A stretch of 57,213 nucleotides of DNA from Chryseobacterium oryzae (GTDB taxonomy: Bacteria > Bacteroidota > Bacteroidia > Flavobacteriales > Weeksellaceae). The notes beneath the pieces are model-generated. The model worked only from the letters and a program-made list of their open reading frames with translations, searched no databases and was not told the DNA's origin. Positions 8,679 through 17,854 of this stretch are shown here, in pieces. Each line of letters starts with the position of its first letter. The first letter of the stretch is position 1. The stretch is from contig NZ_CP094530.1 in NCBI RefSeq assembly GCF_022811665.1, positions 1 to 57,213 of the forward strand. The letters are read 5' to 3'. The translations under genes were made by a program, and so were the position numbers.

Positions 8679-9478
8679 TGGATTACTCGTGGCTTACAGA
8701 ACTCAATCAGGTTATTTCCCAAACCAAAGTTTTTTCCTTTACCATTATTGGAGCGAAATCTTTGGCTATGACCTTATTGTTATTCAAAGTCATTGGTAAT
8801 TTTTTACAAACAGGAGAAAATCCGGAAGCACCGAAAATTGGAGGCATTATTAGCATTATCGGATATGGACTTATTATGGTAGGGAGCGACTGGGTTGTAA
8901 ATGCAATTGAAAGTATATTCTCGTCCGTTGATGTTTCTGTTGCAGCGCAACATCCATTAAAAGATGATGCATTAAAAAGGTACTTATTGGAATTAGATAA
9001 GATTGCTGATCAATACAGTGGATTAGATTATATAGGCTTTTACCTTTCATTAATACCTCTATATCTGACTGCAGGTTTGATGACGTTCACCAAAATGTTT
9101 TTAGATATTCTGGATATGGCGGTGGTAGGAATGTATTTGATTCAAAGAGTTTTTTTAATTCAACTTTTCAAAGTTATTTTTCCCTTTGCCATTGCACTTT
9201 CTACGACAAAAGGATTTGAAGATATGCTTTCAAGATGGATCAAAATATATATCGGATTATTTGTTTTAGGAATCGGATATATGGGAATTATGAAATTTTC
9301 AGATATCATCTATGATTTTGTTCAGAGTAAAGCGAATGTTCAAATGTCGGATATCGGATATGATACTGATTTAGGGATTATTTTCGCCTACACAGTGGGA
9401 GCTTTATTAATCTCCTTTATGGTGAAGTTGGGTTTATTTGCGATTGTTACTAAAGAAATTAGAGGATATTTCAGTTAG
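8678..9478 (+). CDS. traJ: TraJ / VirB6-like polytopic membrane protein
   Basis: From the ATG at 8678 (TGATG overlap with the previous stop) the protein has 266 residues. It has at least five hydrophobic segments, at about 20-37, 53-72, 118-140, 148-175 and 188-210, plus one near the C-terminus (about 240-258). VirB6/TraJ proteins form part of the inner-membrane channel. A start at TTG 8675 would add one residue and is less likely. Gene order and topology support the call. Confidence 0.75.
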   Translation: MDYSWLTELNQVISQTKVFSFTIIGAKSLAMTLLLFKVIGNFLQTGENPEAPKIGGIISIIGYGLIMVGSDWVVNAIESIFSSVDVSVAAQHPLKDDALKRYLLELDKIADQYSGLDYIGFYLSLIPLYLTAGLMTFTKMFLDILDMAVVGMYLIQRVFLIQLFKVIFPFAIALSTTKGFEDMLSRWIKIYIGLFVLGIGYMGIMKFSDIIYDFVQSKANVQMSDIGYDTDLGIIFAYTVGALLISFMVKLGLFAIVTKEIRGYFS

Positions 9479-9481
9479 AAT

Positions 9482-10186
9482 ATGAAAAAGGAGAAAGCAG
9501 AAATTACCGTTGGAAAAGATATTTATTCGGAATTAAAAAAAAATAGCCGGGTTGTCTGGGGGGTCGTTGCAGTAAGCATTATTTCGATTGTTGCTGTACT
9601 TTATTTGGCATTGGTCATTTACAGTGATAGTACATCTAAAATATTTACATTCAATAATAACGGTGATTTAATTCCCTTAAGTCTGATTTCCGAAAAAAAT
9701 GACAAGGTGAAAGTACTCAAAGCTAATGCAGATTACTTCACCAAACAGTTCTATGATTTAGACCAATACTCTATCAAAGAGAAAAAAGAAAATGTCCTTT
9801 GGTTGGTTGGTGAGCAACCTACGTACTTAATTAAAGATAAAGACCGGAAAGGCTATTATTCTAATTTCCTTTCCATTAATGGATTGGTTCAAAAATCTGA
9901 AATACTTCCCAACAGTTGGCGAATTGACAATATAGATGGAAATCCAAATGTCAGTTTTTCGGTACTGATTAAAAGAATCAATGGTACCGTAGAAGATTAT
10001 TTTCAGGCAGATGTGCAGCTAAGAATGACAAAGGTTAATATCAATTATCCTTATAATCCTTTCGGTTATCTCATTACGAATTTCACCGAAAGTCTATCAA
10101 AAGTTAATGCGCCTACTGATGAAGAGATCATCATCCAGGATAGTATAAAAAGAGAACAGATTAACCCGACAATTGAAGTTAAGTAA
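9482..10186 (+). CDS. traK: TraK / VirB8-like conjugation protein
   Basis: The 234-residue protein has a short cytoplasmic N-terminus, one membrane span (about residues 24-48) and a periplasmic domain. This is the layout of VirB8-type assembly factors and of Bacteroidetes TraK. It lies 3 bases after traJ, and its last base is the first base of traM. VirB8-like proteins nucleate the channel between inner and outer membrane parts. The C-terminal tail (about 205-234) is polar and probably disordered. Confidence 0.75.
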   Translation: MKKEKAEITVGKDIYSELKKNSRVVWGVVAVSIISIVAVLYLALVIYSDSTSKIFTFNNNGDLIPLSLISEKNDKVKVLKANADYFTKQFYDLDQYSIKEKKENVLWLVGEQPTYLIKDKDRKGYYSNFLSINGLVQKSEILPNSWRIDNIDGNPNVSFSVLIKRINGTVEDYFQADVQLRMTKVNINYPYNPFGYLITNFTESLSKVNAPTDEEIIIQDSIKREQINPTIEVK

Positions 10187-11226
10187 TGGAACAGTTAAAA
10201 CAGTTTTGGGAGATTAAAAGCAATGAAGAGCGTAGAAAGATCATTGTTTATGCTATTGCAAGTTTACTTGCTGTCTTTCTTCTCGTGGGAGTTTATGTTT
10301 TAAACGGTGGAGATAAAAAAGTTGCCGTAGATGAAATATCAAATCCCGATGCAAAGGAAGCCCAGAAATATAATAGCAGAATAGAAGCCAACCAATTAGG
10401 CAAAAAAGACAGCAGTAAATTAAATACAGCAATGGACGATCTCTTTGGTAAGTCAGGAGATTCTCAAATTGAAATTATTTCAGAAAGTGACGGAAGTGAT
10501 AAAACTACTTCCACCTACGTGGAGCCTGTGTACACCCAACCAAACTATAATAATTCAGGAAGTGAAAAACGAAATATAGGGAGCAGTTACAACAGTCATT
10601 CGACTTATGGAGATTATTCGATGTGGCAGGCGGAAGAACCCAAAAACAATTCAATTGCTTATACAGAAGTGAAAAATTATCCGAAAAGTTCCAAATCAAT
10701 AAATGAAAACATTACCTCAGATATAGACTATACCGAGATTTCCGAACCTGCTTATGTACAACCAAGCTATAGTGATTCATCTACCAATCAAAAAAGCATA
10801 AATGAAGGGAAGCAGATCAGAGCTAAACTCCTTTCAAAAGGGTATGCGAATTCAGGAAGAACGCTCTCTTTTGTATTGCTTGAAAGTACAAGAATAGGAA
10901 CGTTAGAAACTCCCAAAGGACAAATAATAACAGGAGTAGCTTCAGAACAAAACAATCGTTTACTCGTTAATTTTTCCACAATTAAAGTGAAAAACAAAAT
11001 TGTTCCGGTTCAGCTTCAATTATATGGTGCCGACGGAATGGCAGGACTTCCGATATCACCGGGGACTCAAAATTCAGATTTAGAGAATAGAGCTTTAAAT
11101 GAAAGCAGCAGGATTCCAGTAATTGGTGGCGTCATCAATTCCGTTGGAAATGCCATAAGCAAACAGTCGGATAACCGAATAAAATTAACATCCAATGTGG
11201 AATGTATCATCGTTAATTTCAATTAA
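10186..11226 (+). CDS. traM: TraM / VirB10-like conjugation protein
   Basis: The 346-residue protein has a cytoplasmic start and one membrane span (about residues 22-42). A long Ser/Asn/Tyr-rich linker (about 45-200) resembles the periplasm-spanning part of VirB10. The C-terminal domain (about 205-346) matches Bacteroidetes TraM, with IRAKLLSKGYANSGRTLSF, then GQIITGVAS and VQLQLYGADGMAGLPI. In the linker the phrases VEPVYTQPNYNNS and SEPAYVQPSYSDS look like a short internal duplication. The gene starts on the last base of traK. Confidence 0.85.
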   Translation: MEQLKQFWEIKSNEERRKIIVYAIASLLAVFLLVGVYVLNGGDKKVAVDEISNPDAKEAQKYNSRIEANQLGKKDSSKLNTAMDDLFGKSGDSQIEIISESDGSDKTTSTYVEPVYTQPNYNNSGSEKRNIGSSYNSHSTYGDYSMWQAEEPKNNSIAYTEVKNYPKSSKSINENITSDIDYTEISEPAYVQPSYSDSSTNQKSINEGKQIRAKLLSKGYANSGRTLSFVLLESTRIGTLETPKGQIITGVASEQNNRLLVNFSTIKVKNKIVPVQLQLYGADGMAGLPISPGTQNSDLENRALNESSRIPVIGGVINSVGNAISKQSDNRIKLTSNVECIIVNFN

Positions 11227-11234
11227 ATAATAAT

Positions 11235-11882
11235 ATGAAAAGAGTACTGATAGTGATAGGTATGCTGGCCGGCTTTTATGGATATTCTCAAAAGAGCACC
11301 CAAAACATTTATAAAAAACCTGTACAGAAAAGTCTTAAGAAAACTGTTTCAAATAAAGCCGTAACTCCTATTATGATTGATGCTCCGGTTGAGCAATCTG
11401 TTGAAAAAGTAGCAGAAAAAAATGAACAAAAAGCAGATAATCCAGAACAATATGAGATAATTGCTCAAAAAATTATTAAGAAAAATGGTTGGATTAAAAA
11501 TCGAAATTCTGCTTTTGTAAGAGGAATTGAAGGTTTTGTAAAAGGTGTTTATGTAGGAAGTGGTAAAGTCTATGTTCTTATAGAAGTGGCTAATCGAACG
11601 AATATCAGCTATGATGTTGAAAGTATTTCTTTTATAACAAGCCCTGTACAGTTTAAAGACCGTCAAATTGAGGCGGAAGAAAAAATCTTTTCACCCATCT
11701 ACGCTATTCAAACAGAAAGTATAGCAAAAAAGTCCCGGGAAAAATTACTATTTGTCTTTGATAAGTTCACCATTTCCGATAACAAAAATTTACTTTTTAT
11801 TATGAGTGAAATTGATGGTGAACGTACTATCTCCTTAGACATTAAGCCTAAATATATTATAGCAGCTGAATATGTGAAATAA
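11235..11882 (+). CDS. traN: TraN / VirB9-like conjugation protein (DUF4138-type)
   Basis: The 215-residue protein has a signal peptide (about residues 1-18, GMLAGFYGYSQ), a lysine-rich linker, and a beta-rich domain from about 70. The domain contains the YVLIEVANRTNISYDVESI and KEKLLFVFDKFTIS-like segments characteristic of TraN. VirB9/TraN proteins form the outer-membrane-side part of the channel with VirB10/TraM. It is shorter than the usual TraN of about 300 residues, because the N-terminal region is reduced. It lies 8 bases after traM. Confidence 0.8.
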   Translation: MKRVLIVIGMLAGFYGYSQKSTQNIYKKPVQKSLKKTVSNKAVTPIMIDAPVEQSVEKVAEKNEQKADNPEQYEIIAQKIIKKNGWIKNRNSAFVRGIEGFVKGVYVGSGKVYVLIEVANRTNISYDVESISFITSPVQFKDRQIEAEEKIFSPIYAIQTESIAKKSREKLLFVFDKFTISDNKNLLFIMSEIDGERTISLDIKPKYIIAAEYVK

Positions 11883-11902
11883 TAATTTTAAAATGTAATA
11901 AT

Positions 11903-12472
11903 ATGAAGAAGAATGTTTTGATATTATTCCTGGCTTGCTTTTGCATTCTTGCACAAGCTCAGGGACGAAGAAAAAACCAATCTGCAGTTCATGCAGAATA
12001 TGGTTATGTGATGGAAAAAGGAGATCTCAGTGCTGGGTATATGTTGAAGGGAGGATATAGTAAAGTTTTCGGTGAAAAAGGGTTCTTAGGAAAAGTGGAG
12101 GGGTTTTATCAGAATTATGAAGTTTCTTATTTAGATAATCAAATCCTACCCTATCAAAAATATGGTTTTAATGTAAATGCCGGCTATAGTTATGAAGGTC
12201 TTGCACCAATCTATTTAAACGGATGGTTAGGAGGTTATGTAGGATATGAAACTGTGAATGATGGTAATTCTAAAGATCCAAAATACAATGCCGAAATTCC
12301 TGTTCCGGTTAAAGGATTTGTATACGGTATTTCCGGCAGTGCTGAAATCGAATTTGCTTTTGCTAGAAAAATTTCATTTCTGGCTAACTACAGCCAATTC
12401 TATGATTTAAAAAGTGAATTTTCAAAGTCTACTTATGGCCTTTTCGGAGGATTTAGATACTACATTAATTAA
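11903..12472 (+). CDS. traO: TraO-family conjugation protein
   Basis: The 189-residue protein has a signal peptide (residues 1-19, ending ILAQAQ). A beta-strand-rich body with repeated aromatic and glycine residues (AEYGYVMEKGDLSAGY, YEGLAPIYLNGWLGGYVGYE) follows, as in TraO of Bacteroidetes conjugative transposons. Its exact task is unknown; an outer-membrane location is likely from the strand pattern and the aromatic C-terminus (FRYYIN). It is part of the transfer operon, 20 bases after traN. Confidence 0.85.
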   Translation: MKKNVLILFLACFCILAQAQGRRKNQSAVHAEYGYVMEKGDLSAGYMLKGGYSKVFGEKGFLGKVEGFYQNYEVSYLDNQILPYQKYGFNVNAGYSYEGLAPIYLNGWLGGYVGYETVNDGNSKDPKYNAEIPVPVKGFVYGISGSAEIEFAFARKISFLANYSQFYDLKSEFSKSTYGLFGGFRYYIN

Positions 12473-12487
12473 TAAAACCGACCTAAT

Positions 12488-13951
12488 ATGAGAAATACAA
12501 TCATAATAATGCTATCTATTATCTCCATCTTACTATTCAACTCTTGTCGTGAAGACGGAGATTGGGGAAATGACAATGCAGCACAATTTGGATTCACTAT
12601 CGAAAGAGATAATAATTTTATTCAAAAGGCAGTCGGCGAGATAAACCAGCTAAAATTTAATGTGCGGCCATCTTATGATTTTCAGTCAATTAAGACTTCT
12701 TTTAAATTCACAACGAATTTAAATGGCACACTTAAATTAAATGGAGAGCTACTTACTGCCAATCAGGAATATAACTTCACTACTGAAAAAAACATATTTG
12801 AGTATGTTGGAAACGTTTCTGGAATTCACGAGTTAAAAATTGTTGTTAAAAATGAGAAAGGAGCGACAGAAGAAGAAGTTTTCTCACTGCCCTACTCTGT
12901 TTCAGAATTTTCCCATACTTATAACGGTGGTACAGGTTCTATTTATCAAGGCGATGAAACCCAATATCTGATGAAAATTGTTCCGGGGTCTGGGCAACCA
13001 TCAACAGGATATCAAATTAAATTCGATACGTATTCAGGGCAAGTTAAACTAAACGGAGTGGCAGCAAATTTAGGTACATGGTATCCAATTAATAATATCG
13101 ACAGTTTTACAACCTCTCTCAAAACCAACACAGCCGGACAGGGTAAATTAAGCTATTCGATAAAGAACAGTACTTTATCAAAAGATTATGAGATACAACA
13201 AAATATTATTGCTAGAGAAGTTACAATTGAAAGTATGAACTTTAGTCCGGCAAACATTTCAATCAATACCCAGATTACTTTAACAGGAATAGTTAAAAAA
13301 TCTCCCATTAACACAAATACTACCATTCAATATAAAACTTGGATCTCATCTGCATCAAACTCAAATTTAAATGGTATTCAGAACACCAATAATACCTACA
13401 CTAATTATGCTTTAGGATCAAACGGTTCTTTCTTAAGTACTGTTAATGCTTTGGTAGCAGGAATATATACTTACAATATTCAAGTTAAAGACGAATATGG
13501 AAATGAAAGCGAGGTAAAAAGTTTTGAGATTATAGTAACTGCACCAATTTTCTTTGACGATAGTATTGTGAAGGAAGGAAATGTTACATTTAAAGTTCCA
13601 AACCCTTTTTGGGGTTCGAAAGTATTTCAACAGAATTTTTCAAGAAAGTTTAAACTGATTTCTGGTGGTAGTGCAACAATTGCAGCAGTAAAATATGAAT
13701 TAAATTATGATGTTACCACTACAACTTCGTCCTTTCATGTTACTAGAACCTATAACGAAAATATTATACAGGGAACGACTGTCTTTGAAAAAAACAATGA
13801 CATTTGGGAAACAATAGGCGATCAAGTTGCTTCTATATCAAGCGGTAACTTAAATATAAGTAACTTGACAATGAAAATATCAGGAACGGCGAGTACGGGA
13901 GACGTTGTTGAAATTACTTTTACACCCACTGCAAGTATTGTCGCAAGTTAG
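12488..13951 (+). CDS. Large TraQ-like (DUF3872-related) lipoprotein of the transfer operon
   Basis: The 487-residue protein has a lipoprotein signal (hydrophobic residues 4-17, lipobox LFNSC with C20). The rest looks like a chain of beta-sandwich domains. Two or three segments show the same pattern (KFTTNLNGTLKLNGELL then YNFTTEKNIFEYVG; IKFDTYSGQVKLNGVAA then YPINNIDSF). This recalls the single domain of the roughly 150-residue TraQ/DUF3872 proteins found at the same place after TraO. I infer a protein with tandem TraQ-like domains, anchored in the outer membrane. It could alternatively be an adhesin-like surface protein aiding mating contact. It ends 17 bases before the convergent transglycosylase gene. 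Confidence 0.55.
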   Translation: MRNTIIIMLSIISILLFNSCREDGDWGNDNAAQFGFTIERDNNFIQKAVGEINQLKFNVRPSYDFQSIKTSFKFTTNLNGTLKLNGELLTANQEYNFTTEKNIFEYVGNVSGIHELKIVVKNEKGATEEEVFSLPYSVSEFSHTYNGGTGSIYQGDETQYLMKIVPGSGQPSTGYQIKFDTYSGQVKLNGVAANLGTWYPINNIDSFTTSLKTNTAGQGKLSYSIKNSTLSKDYEIQQNIIAREVTIESMNFSPANISINTQITLTGIVKKSPINTNTTIQYKTWISSASNSNLNGIQNTNNTYTNYALGSNGSFLSTVNALVAGIYTYNIQVKDEYGNESEVKSFEIIVTAPIFFDDSIVKEGNVTFKVPNPFWGSKVFQQNFSRKFKLISGGSATIAAVKYELNYDVTTTTSSFHVTRTYNENIIQGTTVFEKNNDIWETIGDQVASISSGNLNISNLTMKISGTASTGDVVEITFTPTASIVAS

Positions 13952-13968
13952 GTTTATAAGAAGCCTTT

Positions 13969-14895
13969 TCATTTAACATAAACGATTGATCCTTCTGGAA
14001 TAATATCGGTAATAAACTGAGGATTAGCAAACCTTAAAATTTTATAATCAAATCGTTTTGATAAGGCAGTAAGAGTGGTAGTCTGATTAATCTTAATTGT
14101 TTTTAGATCAAAAAATGAATACCTAAAATATTTAGGTTTCATCTGATGTTCCTTGTAATAATTGAAAAGGTAATTGACCGCAATAAAGCTGGGGACATAG
14201 GCTTGTGTTTCTTTAGGAAGATACTTTCTGAGTTTCCAATAGTTTTTTGTTTCCGCTTTTTTAATTGCTTTCTTTACATTACCAGGTCCGCAATTGTATG
14301 CAGATATTGCCAAATTCCAATCGCCGAATTGACGGTATAAATCCCTCAAATATCGTGCGCCTGCATCTGCATTACTTACAGGATCGTAAAATGTATTGAT
14401 ATATTCGTTTTTACGTAAACCATATTGGTTTCCCGTAGCAGGCATAAATTGCCAAATACCACTTGCTCCTGCCCAACTTCCGGCACGCGGATTTAAGGCG
14501 CTTTCAACGACAGCTAAATATTTGAGTTCTCTTGGAATTCCATAATGATCTAGTTTGCTTTCGAAAAGTGGGAAATAATAAACAGACAATCCTATTATTT
14601 TAGGATACCATTGATAACCGAGAAACTTTTTCACGTAGGTATAAGTAATGTCATTGTAGTCAATGTGAAGTCTGGTATTAGAATCTAAAAAATTGAATCG
14701 ATTTTTAAAGGTGGTTAAATTGAGGGTATTTTCAAATTTTTCGCTACTGCTATTCAGTTGATTTAAATTATGAATGTACTTGTCATCAATTTTGATAAAA
14801 TACTCCCCATCTTCTCGTGTCAGTTGATTTTGAGAATGAAATCCTTTAGTGCTGATAATAAGTAGTAAAAATGTTTTAAAAAATAACTGCTTCAT
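13969..14895 (-). CDS. Lytic transglycosylase (SLT/GH23, VirB1-like role), possible C-terminal LysM
   Basis: The 308-residue protein has a signal peptide (about residues 1-20) and a GH23 soluble-lytic-transglycosylase domain at about 110-240. The catalytic glutamate is E131 in VVESALNP. The family motifs GIWQFMPATGNQYGL, NADAGARYL and AYNCGPGNV follow. The C-terminal 60 residues, with LTALSKRFDY and NPQFI, look like a single LysM-type peptidoglycan-binding repeat. The arrangement is MltD-like. At the end of a transfer operon, such enzymes open the cell wall for the secretion channel. It is transcribed towards the tra operon, so it has its own promoter. Confidence 0.88.
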   Translation of the reverse strand: MKQLFFKTFLLLIISTKGFHSQNQLTREDGEYFIKIDDKYIHNLNQLNSSSEKFENTLNLTTFKNRFNFLDSNTRLHIDYNDITYTYVKKFLGYQWYPKIIGLSVYYFPLFESKLDHYGIPRELKYLAVVESALNPRAGSWAGASGIWQFMPATGNQYGLRKNEYINTFYDPVSNADAGARYLRDLYRQFGDWNLAISAYNCGPGNVKKAIKKAETKNYWKLRKYLPKETQAYVPSFIAVNYLFNYYKEHQMKPKYFRYSFFDLKTIKINQTTTLTALSKRFDYKILRFANPQFITDIIPEGSIVYVK

Positions 14896-14938
14896 ATTTT
14901 TTCCCTAAATTTTAAAATTAACTTAGTGGATTAAGTTC

Positions 14939-14946
14939 TATCTTTG
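14939..14946 (+). promoter_or_regulatory. Candidate Bacteroidota -7 element TATCTTTG
   Basis: The sequence fits the TAnnTTTG consensus exactly and lies 16 bases before the ATG of a 41-codon frame. No good -33 TTG is seen at the usual distance, so the assignment is weak. Confidence 0.3.
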
Positions 14947-14961
14947 ATTGAGATTTGCAAA

Positions 14962-15087
14962 ATGAAAAAAGTAATCAAATCAGTAAAAGAAAATTACACG
15001 CATCGAATTTTTCAAATTTGGCTTAAAGACTTCTATAATATATTTATTTCGATTAGAAATGAGTTTAAAAATTCGAAAAATCTTTAA
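14962..15087 (+). CDS. Hypothetical 41-residue basic peptide
   Basis: The short frame begins MKKVIKSVKENYTHRIFQIW and ends in NSKNL. It is rich in Lys, Ile and Phe and might be amphipathic. The TATCTTTG box upstream is the only support beyond an open frame. It is divergent from the transglycosylase gene, 66 bases away. I do not recognise it, and it may be a chance frame. Confidence 0.25.
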   Translation: MKKVIKSVKENYTHRIFQIWLKDFYNIFISIRNEFKNSKNL

Positions 15088-15603
15088 TATTAAACAAGAC
15101 TTGCAAGAGTTCACGTAATATATTGGCTGTAATCTTAAATGTATTTACTACATCGAAAGTAATACCATTGCGAATAAACATATTAGATATTTCCTTTTTC
15201 TGCGTAAGAATGGATAGAATTATCGAGGAAGAACTTGTAGTTTCCGCAACTAATTTGAATTGAAATCAAGAAAAATCTAAATTTCTTTTTTCTGCGTTTT
15301 ACTTTAATTTACAAGATGTTATTTATTAGAACCTATTAATTAGCATTTTACGCACTTCCTTAGTAGTCATGATATTACTAGAAATATTCTGCGTGTTTGA
15401 CAGTAAAATTAGCAAAAATAAAAGATTCTACAGTTAACACAGGCTGAGACCTGGGGGAAAAATTTTGTTTGGATTTTATTATTTCATTTGAAGTTGCGAC
15501 AACTTTAAATATTCTGTTGGAAATTAAATCTGAGTTCTGTTTAGCGTAATTAAGGCGAAATTTCTATTAGCCTGTTTCGTGGGAGCATTCACAGGTAATA
15601 AGA

Positions 15604-16725
15604 TTATTTGATCAAAATATTATTAAAATTGAGTTGCTGAGTCTTTAGTTCTTCGATATATTCTGCATGAGGTATTCGATTGCCTTCTTCATCAAGATCA
15701 AAAATGCCACAATTGCTATATTCCAACAGATTGTCCCAATTAGGTCTATCTGTCACCGGATAAATACAAACTCCCCAAAACGGAATACCAGCGTTTATTA
15801 CAGATCGGCATTCCTCACCAATTTCTTGTAGCCACTCTACTCTTCCTTCTCCAAAATGTCCTGTCTCTGAAATAAATAGAGGTTTTTTATAACGCAGGAA
15901 AGCTCCGAACAGCAACTTTCTTAATGGAACTCTTGCCTTAATTGCATCTGGCCAATAAACAGTTTCTCCTCCTTCTATCCATTGGCAATTCCAATAGTAA
16001 TTGACTCCTAAAATGTCAAAAAGGTTGGGGTTACCTCCCAGCTCTGGACAAATTCTACCAGAGATCATATCAGCTGCTTCAAATTGGTACTCATTAATTT
16101 TGAAGAGTTTTTCCTCAGATAGTAATCCATTTTGATGAACTTTAACCAAAGGCTCCACTAAAATTATTGTCGCTGAAGAATCCTCTTCTTTAATAGCTTT
16201 AATACCTAAAATTGCAGCTTTGCATAAATGATATTTGATATCCCAACCGCTTCTTTCTAAAAAGGGAACTGTACCTCTTGCATCCCCTGAAAACCACGAT
16301 AAAAAACTGATTTCGTTAATCGGTACAATCAATAGATTTTGCGTGGAATTTTGTTTATAAAATCTGACAAATTCTGTGCATAATTGTGTGAATCGGTCAC
16401 AGAATTTGGGATGAGTTGGAAATAAATCATCTGGATATCCAAAGTGGATCATGTCCCAAATCTGTTGAATTCCTAGTTTATCCGCGATTTTAATTCTATT
16501 CAGAACTTCACTAAAATCAAACTTACCTGGACTTATCTCTACAGCGCTCCAACAAATTCCCTCTCTTACAGAGGTGATTCCCATATCAATTAATAATTTG
16601 TAGTCTTCTTCAACTTTTAGATGATGTTGCGTTATTTCTAAAAGATTTACGCGTTCACCAGAACGATTTATATGATCTGCACATTCAAAACCGCCCATGA
16701 AAAAAGAACTAAATGGATTTTGCAC
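15604..16725 (-). CDS. Glycoside hydrolase, clan-A TIM barrel (GH1-like)
   Basis: The 373-residue protein without a signal peptide has a TIM-barrel pattern with a probable acid/base glutamate at E138 (VPINEIS) and a nucleophile E287 (FISETGHFGEG). The N-terminal segment GGFECADHINRSGERVNLLE is typical of bacterial GH1-like proteins that accompany UDP-galactopyranose mutase genes. The substrate cannot be told; being cytoplasmic and clustered with a mutase and a glycosyltransferase, it may trim or turn over an oligosaccharide. Its ATG lies 17 bases inside the glf gene, so it is the last gene of a three-gene operon. Confidence 0.75.
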   Translation of the reverse strand: MQNPFSSFFMGGFECADHINRSGERVNLLEITQHHLKVEEDYKLLIDMGITSVREGICWSAVEISPGKFDFSEVLNRIKIADKLGIQQIWDMIHFGYPDDLFPTHPKFCDRFTQLCTEFVRFYKQNSTQNLLIVPINEISFLSWFSGDARGTVPFLERSGWDIKYHLCKAAILGIKAIKEEDSSATIILVEPLVKVHQNGLLSEEKLFKINEYQFEAADMISGRICPELGGNPNLFDILGVNYYWNCQWIEGGETVYWPDAIKARVPLRKLLFGAFLRYKKPLFISETGHFGEGRVEWLQEIGEECRSVINAGIPFWGVCIYPVTDRPNWDNLLEYSNCGIFDLDEEGNRIPHAEYIEELKTQQLNFNNILIK

Positions 16726-17854
16726 AGTGATTATCTTTAAGGATTTTTAATTCTAGAGACTCGAAAAGATCTAATGCATTTCTAAAGGCTTGATCCATAT
16801 TGAAATATTTATAATTAGCCAATCTCCCTACAAAATGAACATCGACTAATTTATCCGCCTCTTTTTTATATTGAGCATAGATGGCTTGGTTTTTTTCGTT
16901 GGGGACCGGATAGTAAGGCTCTCCGTGATCAACAGTAAATTCTTTTACGATACTGGTAGTTGGTGATTTTTGATTTCCGAAATGCTTATATTCTACAATT
17001 CGCGTATAGTCCACTTCTTCCCCGGGGTAATTAACCACAGAATTTTCCTGAAAATATTCCTTATCAATATCTTCTCTAACGAAGTTGATAGATCGGTACT
17101 CCAATTTTTCAGTAAGATTTTTATTAAAGGCAAAGAAGCGGTCGATGGGACCTGTATAGAATAATTTTTCGTATCCTGATATCTGATCTTTAACCTCAAA
17201 ATAATCGGTGTTAAGTAAAACGGTAATGTTGGGATGATCTAATATTTTTTGAAACATTTTGGTATAACCTCCTTTAGGCAAGGCTTGATAAATGTCAGAG
17301 AAATAACGATCATCATAATTATCTCTAACAGGAATTCGTTCTAGAACCGATGCGTGGAGTTCTGAGGGATATTTATCCCACTGTTTTTTTGTATAATGTT
17401 TAAACATTTTTTCATATAAAACTTTACCTACTCTGTTTAGAACTGCTTCCTCTCCATTTTTAGGTGAATCATATTTAACCCTGTTCTCTGACAACCATTT
17501 TTGCATTTCCTCCTCTGATGAAATTTCTTCATTGAATAAAGTATTGACTGTGGTAATATTTACTGGAATAGGAACCAAATGATCGTCTACTTTAGCGATA
17601 ACTTTATGCTCCCACGTATACCAATCCGAAAACTGATTCACATAATCCCAAACTCCCTTGTCATTGGTGTGAAAGAGGTGGGCACCATATTTTGAGGTCA
17701 GTATTCCATTTTCATCAAAATAATCAAAACAATTTCCAGCAATGTGATCTCTCTTCTCGATAATTAAAACTTGCTTTCCTATAGAGGCGTAGCGTTCCGC
17801 AAGAACAGCGCCTGAAATTCCAGCACCAATAACTAATATGTCAAAATTCGTCAT
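16709..17854 (-). CDS. glf: UDP-galactopyranose mutase
   Basis: The 381-residue flavoenzyme interconverts UDP-galactopyranose and UDP-galactofuranose. The N-terminal FAD-binding glycine motif VIGAGISGAV (residues 7-16) is followed by the family signatures IIEKRDHIAGNCFDY, SKYGAHLFHT, and FKHYTKKQWDKYPSEL. The C-terminal GRLANYKYFNMDQAF motif is present, so the enzyme looks complete. The start overlaps the stop of the upstream glycosyltransferase by 4 bases (ATGA). Its presence implies galactofuranose-containing surface glycan, or uptake of an island from such an organism. Confidence 0.93.
   Translation of the reverse strand: MTNFDILVIGAGISGAVLAERYASIGKQVLIIEKRDHIAGNCFDYFDENGILTSKYGAHLFHTNDKGVWDYVNQFSDWYTWEHKVIAKVDDHLVPIPVNITTVNTLFNEEISSEEEMQKWLSENRVKYDSPKNGEEAVLNRVGKVLYEKMFKHYTKKQWDKYPSELHASVLERIPVRDNYDDRYFSDIYQALPKGGYTKMFQKILDHPNITVLLNTDYFEVKDQISGYEKLFYTGPIDRFFAFNKNLTEKLEYRSINFVREDIDKEYFQENSVVNYPGEEVDYTRIVEYKHFGNQKSPTTSIVKEFTVDHGEPYYPVPNEKNQAIYAQYKKEADKLVDVHFVGRLANYKYFNMDQAFRNALDLFESLELKILKDNHCAKSI

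Larger units (their letters stand above)
14896..15603. other. Gene-poor 700-base stretch
   Basis: Only tiny frames are found. The best is a 41-codon frame at 14962 behind a TATCTTTG box, listed separately. TTCTGCGT occurs three times between 15190 and 15400 (on the minus strand ACGCAGAA followed by A/T), which may be binding sites or chance. No terminator for the glycan cluster could be recognised here. Confidence 0.5.
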
